A stretch of 8,079 bases of DNA from Chloroflexota bacterium (GTDB taxonomy: Bacteria; Chloroflexota; UBA6077; CF-72). The DNA lies in assembly GCA_019247135.1 (NCBI GenBank), contig JAFAPL010000946.1, positions 1-8,079 on the forward strand. The letters run 5' to 3'. The position numbers were made by a program, and so were the translations under genes. Every line of letters begins with the position of its first letter. Positions within the stretch are counted from its first letter, which is position 1. The notes beneath the pieces were generated by a model. It was given only the letters and a program-made list of their open reading frames with translations, did not search any database and was not told where the DNA came from. Of this stretch, positions 5,847-8,079 are shown in pieces.

Positions 5847-6564
5847 AATACTGATAGAGCTTGTCATCGCCGCGAACATTGGTGAGCACAACGCCGATCA
5901 AGTTTGCATTGACGCGCTCGAGCCGCTCACGCGCCCGGCGGGCCATGTCACGCTTGGTCTTGCCCGCACACACGACGAGGAGGATGCCGCCCAGTCGGGG
6001 TGCAATGACCGCCGCATCCGCCAGGGCCGCAGCCGGCGCGGTATCCACGAGCACGAAGTCGGCCTGAGCGCGAGCCTGTCCGAGGACGTACTCGAATCGT
6101 GGCGAGCCCAGCGCTTCCAGCGCGTTCGCCAGTTGTGGTCCACTCGTCAGCACCCGCACGCCCGGCGCGACCGTGTCCTGAAGCGGCAACGTCGTCGTGT
6201 TGCCGAGAAGTACATTCGAGAGGCCGTCATCGCGATCGACGCCAAAGAGCGTGTGCAGACCCGGCCGACGCAGGTCGGCATCGATCACGATCACGCGGCG
6301 ACCGCCTTCCGCGAGCGCGACGGCCAGGTTCGCAACCGTGGTCGACTTCCCTTCGCCTGCTGCCGCGCTCGTCACGCCGAGCACGCTGGATTGACCATCG
6401 GCGTTGTTGAACTGGACGTTGGCCGCGAGGCTGCGGTATGCCTCGGCAGCCGGCGAGCGAGGCTCGGCCAGCATGACCAGCGTGGTGTTCTGCGCAATCG
6501 GCGACAGGTTGCGACCGTTGCGCGACACGGGCGCGAGTGAGGTCAGGGTTTCGGGGGAAGTCAT
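5845..6564 (-). CDS. CpsD/CapB-type BY-kinase-like ATPase, degenerate motifs
   Basis: A 239-aa cytosolic P-loop ATPase of the bacterial tyrosine kinase/chromosome-partitioning-like family. It partners with Wzz-type membrane proteins to control exopolysaccharide polymerisation and export. Walker A is SAAAGEGKST (66-75; K73), Walker A' is VIVIDADLRRP (91-101; D95, D97) and Walker B is FVLVDT (170-175). Departures from the usual family: Ala where Pro precedes GEGKS; DTAP for DTPP; QLANALEAL in place of the PPNPxELL region; and the ExxRxxR oligomerisation motif is E41-x-x-R44-x-x-A47. The C-terminal tyrosine cluster is reduced to YQY at the very end (Y237, Y239). The ATG at 6564 is 15 bases from an AGGAGG. 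It is 24 bp after the second Wzz gene, its probable activator. ATPase identity is firm; tyrosine kinase activity is uncertain. Confidence 0.88.
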   Translation of the reverse strand: MTSPETLTSLAPVSRNGRNLSPIAQNTTLVMLAEPRSPAAEAYRSLAANVQFNNADGQSSVLGVTSAAAGEGKSTTVANLAVALAEGGRRVIVIDADLRRPGLHTLFGVDRDDGLSNVLLGNTTTLPLQDTVAPGVRVLTSGPQLANALEALGSPRFEYVLGQARAQADFVLVDTAPAAALADAAVIAPRLGGILLVVCAGKTKRDMARRARERLERVNANLIGVVLTNVRGDDKLYQY

Positions 6565-6579
6565 AACCAGTTGATCAAT

Positions 6580-6585
6580 CCTCCT
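6580..6585 (-). promoter_or_regulatory. Ribosome binding site of the cpsD-like gene
   Basis: A perfect AGGAGG, but 15 bases from the ATG at 6564, longer than usual. The in-frame CTG at 6570 is 9 bases away. A CTG start would add only Leu-Val before the Met, so the call hardly changes. Confidence 0.65.
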
Positions 6586-6588
6586 TGG

Positions 6589-7329
6589 TCACCGGCGCGC
6601 GACCACGACGGGCGCTGGCACCGCATCCGCGGCTGCCGGACTAGCAACGGATTGCGGCATCGCGTGTGTCAGTCGTGTACGCGGAACAACGCCGAGAACT
6701 GGCATATCGAGAAACTGACGCACATGCGCCGGCGTTCGGATGGAGTCGTCAAAATACGCAAACGCAAGAACAACCCCGGCGGCGATCAAGAAGCCGAGCA
6801 GCGCCGCCGTCGGCACCAGGATACGCGTCAGCGGCCAGATCAGGGTCGCTTGCGTTGAGCGGTCCAGAGTCGACAGAATCACGCGCTCCTCGCGCAGCTT
6901 GCCTTGCTCGGCCGCGTTGTGCTCGGCTGTGTAGACGTCGGCGATTTCGAGCGCGAGCTGTTGTGCGCGCCCAGGGTCAGAATCCTCGACGTCCAGTCGA
7001 ATCTGACCGCTGTCCTGAACTGGTTCCGCGCGCGTGTGATCGAGCATCACCTCCGGCGACAGGTCCGTGTGCAGGTTCTGGTCGACCTCACGCATGACGC
7101 TCAGCTGACGCAGCTGCTCGGCGAGCGGTCGCAGCTCCTTTTCGAGCGCCAGGAAGTTGCCGTAGTCGAGACGACCGGTCGCCTGTATCAGGACCGACGA
7201 CCGCCACCGCGGCTCGACCCAGGGCAGCTTGGCGTAGACGTATGCGGCAACGGCCGCGAACAAGGCGGCTGCCACAAGGATCCACCAGCGTTGACGCAGC
7301 GCCTGGAATGCCTCCGCGGCGGTCAGCAA
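6589..7329 (-). CDS. Wzz/YveK-type chain-length determinant subunit 2
   Basis: About 246 aa if read from the TTG at 7329. It is an inner-membrane protein of the Wzz/co-polymerase type with a short cytosolic N-terminus containing QRWW. Transmembrane helix 1 is ~17-33, then comes an extracytoplasmic domain of ~130 residues rich in charged helix. Transmembrane helix 2 is ~172-192 and the cytosolic tail carries MPVLGVVPRT, the segment that follows the second helix in this family. A ~25-residue Ala/Pro/Val-rich end follows and could contact the kinase encoded next. The open frame extends to 7464, but those 45 codons are Arg-rich, unlike any Wzz N-terminus, and lie inside wzz-like gene 1. The TTG 4 bases after that gene's TAA is therefore preferred. 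The periplasmic region is not closely similar to subunit 1. It likely partners with subunit 1 and the ATPase. Confidence 0.8.
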   Translation of the reverse strand: MLTAAEAFQALRQRWWILVAAALFAAVAAYVYAKLPWVEPRWRSSVLIQATGRLDYGNFLALEKELRPLAEQLRQLSVMREVDQNLHTDLSPEVMLDHTRAEPVQDSGQIRLDVEDSDPGRAQQLALEIADVYTAEHNAAEQGKLREERVILSTLDRSTQATLIWPLTRILVPTAALLGFLIAAGVVLAFAYFDDSIRTPAHVRQFLDMPVLGVVPRTRLTHAMPQSVASPAAADAVPAPVVVARR

Positions 7330-7333
7330 CGTC

Positions 7334-8047
7334 TTATGCCGCCGCCCCGCGGCGAGTCCGCGGGATCTCGCCCACGACGGGCACGAGCAACGTGGCCTCC
7401 GCCTCCTGACGCGAGCGCACGCTCGGATCGATGTAATCAACGAGGAAGGCCAGGCCGAGGCCAAGCAACAGGCCGATCAACGTGCGCAATCCGATCTCGC
7501 TGATCAGGCCTGGGATGGTGTTGTTGCGATGTGTCTGGGGCGGCGTGACCACCTCCATACGGGTGTTGTAGGCCGTCAGCGCCGCGAGGTACTGCGCCAG
7601 GTGGTTCGGGTCGCTCAGGATCCGACTGATCGAGTCAGCGATCTGCTGGCCGTCGTCCGGTGTCGCTGTCGTAATCGTGACGTCAATGAAACGGTGCGTC
7701 TTCTTGGTGCGCGTGGCATTCACGATCGTGTCGGTGTCGATGTTGATGTTGCGAGCGGTGGCAAGCTCGCGTTTGACTTCGTCTGCGAATGCCTGGCTGT
7801 GCATGAATTCGCTCATGTCGTCGGCGAGATACTCGGAGTCCAGGTTCGAGTAGTAGACCGGGTCGAAGTAGCGTTCGGCATTCGGGTCCTGAACGGGCAC
7901 CGTGCTGACCGCGATGCGCATATCGGTGCGGTACGCGGCGGCGCCGCGAACGCCAACGATGGTCGATGCGATGAACGCTGCCAGGGCGATGGCGGCGGGT
8001 AGCCACCAGCGGCGCCGAATGATGGCCCAGTACTCGCGGAGTTCCAT
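7334..8047 (-). CDS. Wzz/YveK-type chain-length determinant subunit 1
   Basis: A 237-aa polysaccharide co-polymerase-like membrane protein. The N-terminus MELREYWAIIRRRWW is typical of the Wzz domain. Transmembrane helix 1 spans ~16-33. An extracytoplasmic domain (~34-187) includes DVTITTATPDDGQQIADSIS, resembling the conserved Wzz stretch on overlapping substrates and domain packing. Transmembrane helix 2 is ~189-204, followed by DYIDPSVRS and VPVVGEIPRTRR, the usual post-helix PVxGxIPR segment. Such proteins set exopolysaccharide chain length and activate the BY-kinase. The ATG at 8047 is the first gene of the operon as seen here. It has no clear Shine-Dalgarno and lies 15 bases after TATAGT. 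It is followed with a 4-bp gap by a second protein of the same architecture. Confidence 0.85.
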   Translation of the reverse strand: MELREYWAIIRRRWWLPAAIALAAFIASTIVGVRGAAAYRTDMRIAVSTVPVQDPNAERYFDPVYYSNLDSEYLADDMSEFMHSQAFADEVKRELATARNINIDTDTIVNATRTKKTHRFIDVTITTATPDDGQQIADSISRILSDPNHLAQYLAALTAYNTRMEVVTPPQTHRNNTIPGLISEIGLRTLIGLLLGLGLAFLVDYIDPSVRSRQEAEATLLVPVVGEIPRTRRGAAA

Positions 8048-8062
8048 AAGCGTTTCTGGCGA

Positions 8063-8068
8063 ACTATA
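8063..8068 (-). promoter_or_regulatory. Possible -10 box of the exopolysaccharide operon
   Basis: TATAGT (within GATATAGT) on the minus strand, 15 bases before the ATG of wzz-like gene 1. This would give a leader of about 8 bases, consistent with no Shine-Dalgarno there. The -35 region falls beyond the window edge, so this cannot be confirmed here. Confidence 0.3.
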
Positions 8069-8079
8069 TCCCAGCCTCG

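Noticed and set aside
5665..6540. 291-codon plus-strand open frame opposite rfbA and cpsD
   Set aside because: It spans the junction of two well-supported genes and has no family features; a shadow frame.
7330..7464. N-terminal extension of wzz-like protein 2
   Set aside because: Arg-, Ser- and Cys-rich translation of the end of wzz-like gene 1 in another frame; it does not resemble a Wzz N-terminus.
6589..8047. One Wzz gene broken by a frameshift
   Set aside because: Each product has its own pair of membrane helices and its own PVxGxxPR tail, so these are two complete proteins.

Overview
This is a GC-rich bacterial window in which every supportable gene lies on the minus strand. It therefore reads from right (8079) to left (1). 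Gene content and protein style suggest a Chloroflexota-like or other deep-branching environmental bacterium: two short Wzz-type co-polymerase subunits followed by a separate CpsD-type kinase, a short-form RfbA, a glycogen-debranching protein with the N-terminal GDE_N_bis-type domain, and genes at the head of transcription units that lack a Shine-Dalgarno sequence. The phylum is an inference from family resemblance and is held at low to moderate confidence.

Layout in transcription order. (1) 8079-4007 is an exopolysaccharide operon: a possible promoter at the window edge, wzz-like gene 1, wzz-like gene 2 (probable TTG start), a cpsD/capB-like BY-kinase ATPase, rfbA and rfbB. The genes are 4, 24 and 9 bp apart, and the last pair overlaps by one base (TGATG). 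The two membrane proteins and the ATPase would form the chain-length and export-control complex. RfbA and RfbB make dTDP-4-keto-6-deoxyglucose for a deoxy-sugar such as rhamnose. rfbC, rfbD, glycosyltransferases, Wzx and Wzy are not in the window. (2) 4006-3930 is a compact 77-bp junction with a hairpin plus T-rich tail (terminator), immediately followed by a TATGAT -10-like box eight bases before the purA GTG start. (3) 3929-2661 is purA, a full-length but unusually diverged adenylosuccinate synthetase. (4) 2660-2609 is a 52-bp gap with a GC hairpin followed by TTTAA. (5) 2608-338 is a 756-aa amylo-alpha-1,6-glucosidase/glycogen-debranching-type protein. (6) 337-1 is gene-free. It holds two small hairpins just after the debranching gene, then three copies of an ~80-bp nested-palindrome repeat: two are identical over 76 bp and one is about 82% identical. 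The left copy is cut by the window edge.

The observations most worth following are the nested-palindrome repeat family, with its invariant 17-bp core and asymmetric conservation, and the purA product, where several nearly invariant Gln/Asn positions are His and the C-terminal GTP loop is altered. Next are the degenerate BY-kinase (lost Arg in the oligomerisation motif, lost signature prolines, only two terminal tyrosines) and the contrast between SD-less first genes and SD-led internal genes. I did not find a clearly new defence or mobile system here.
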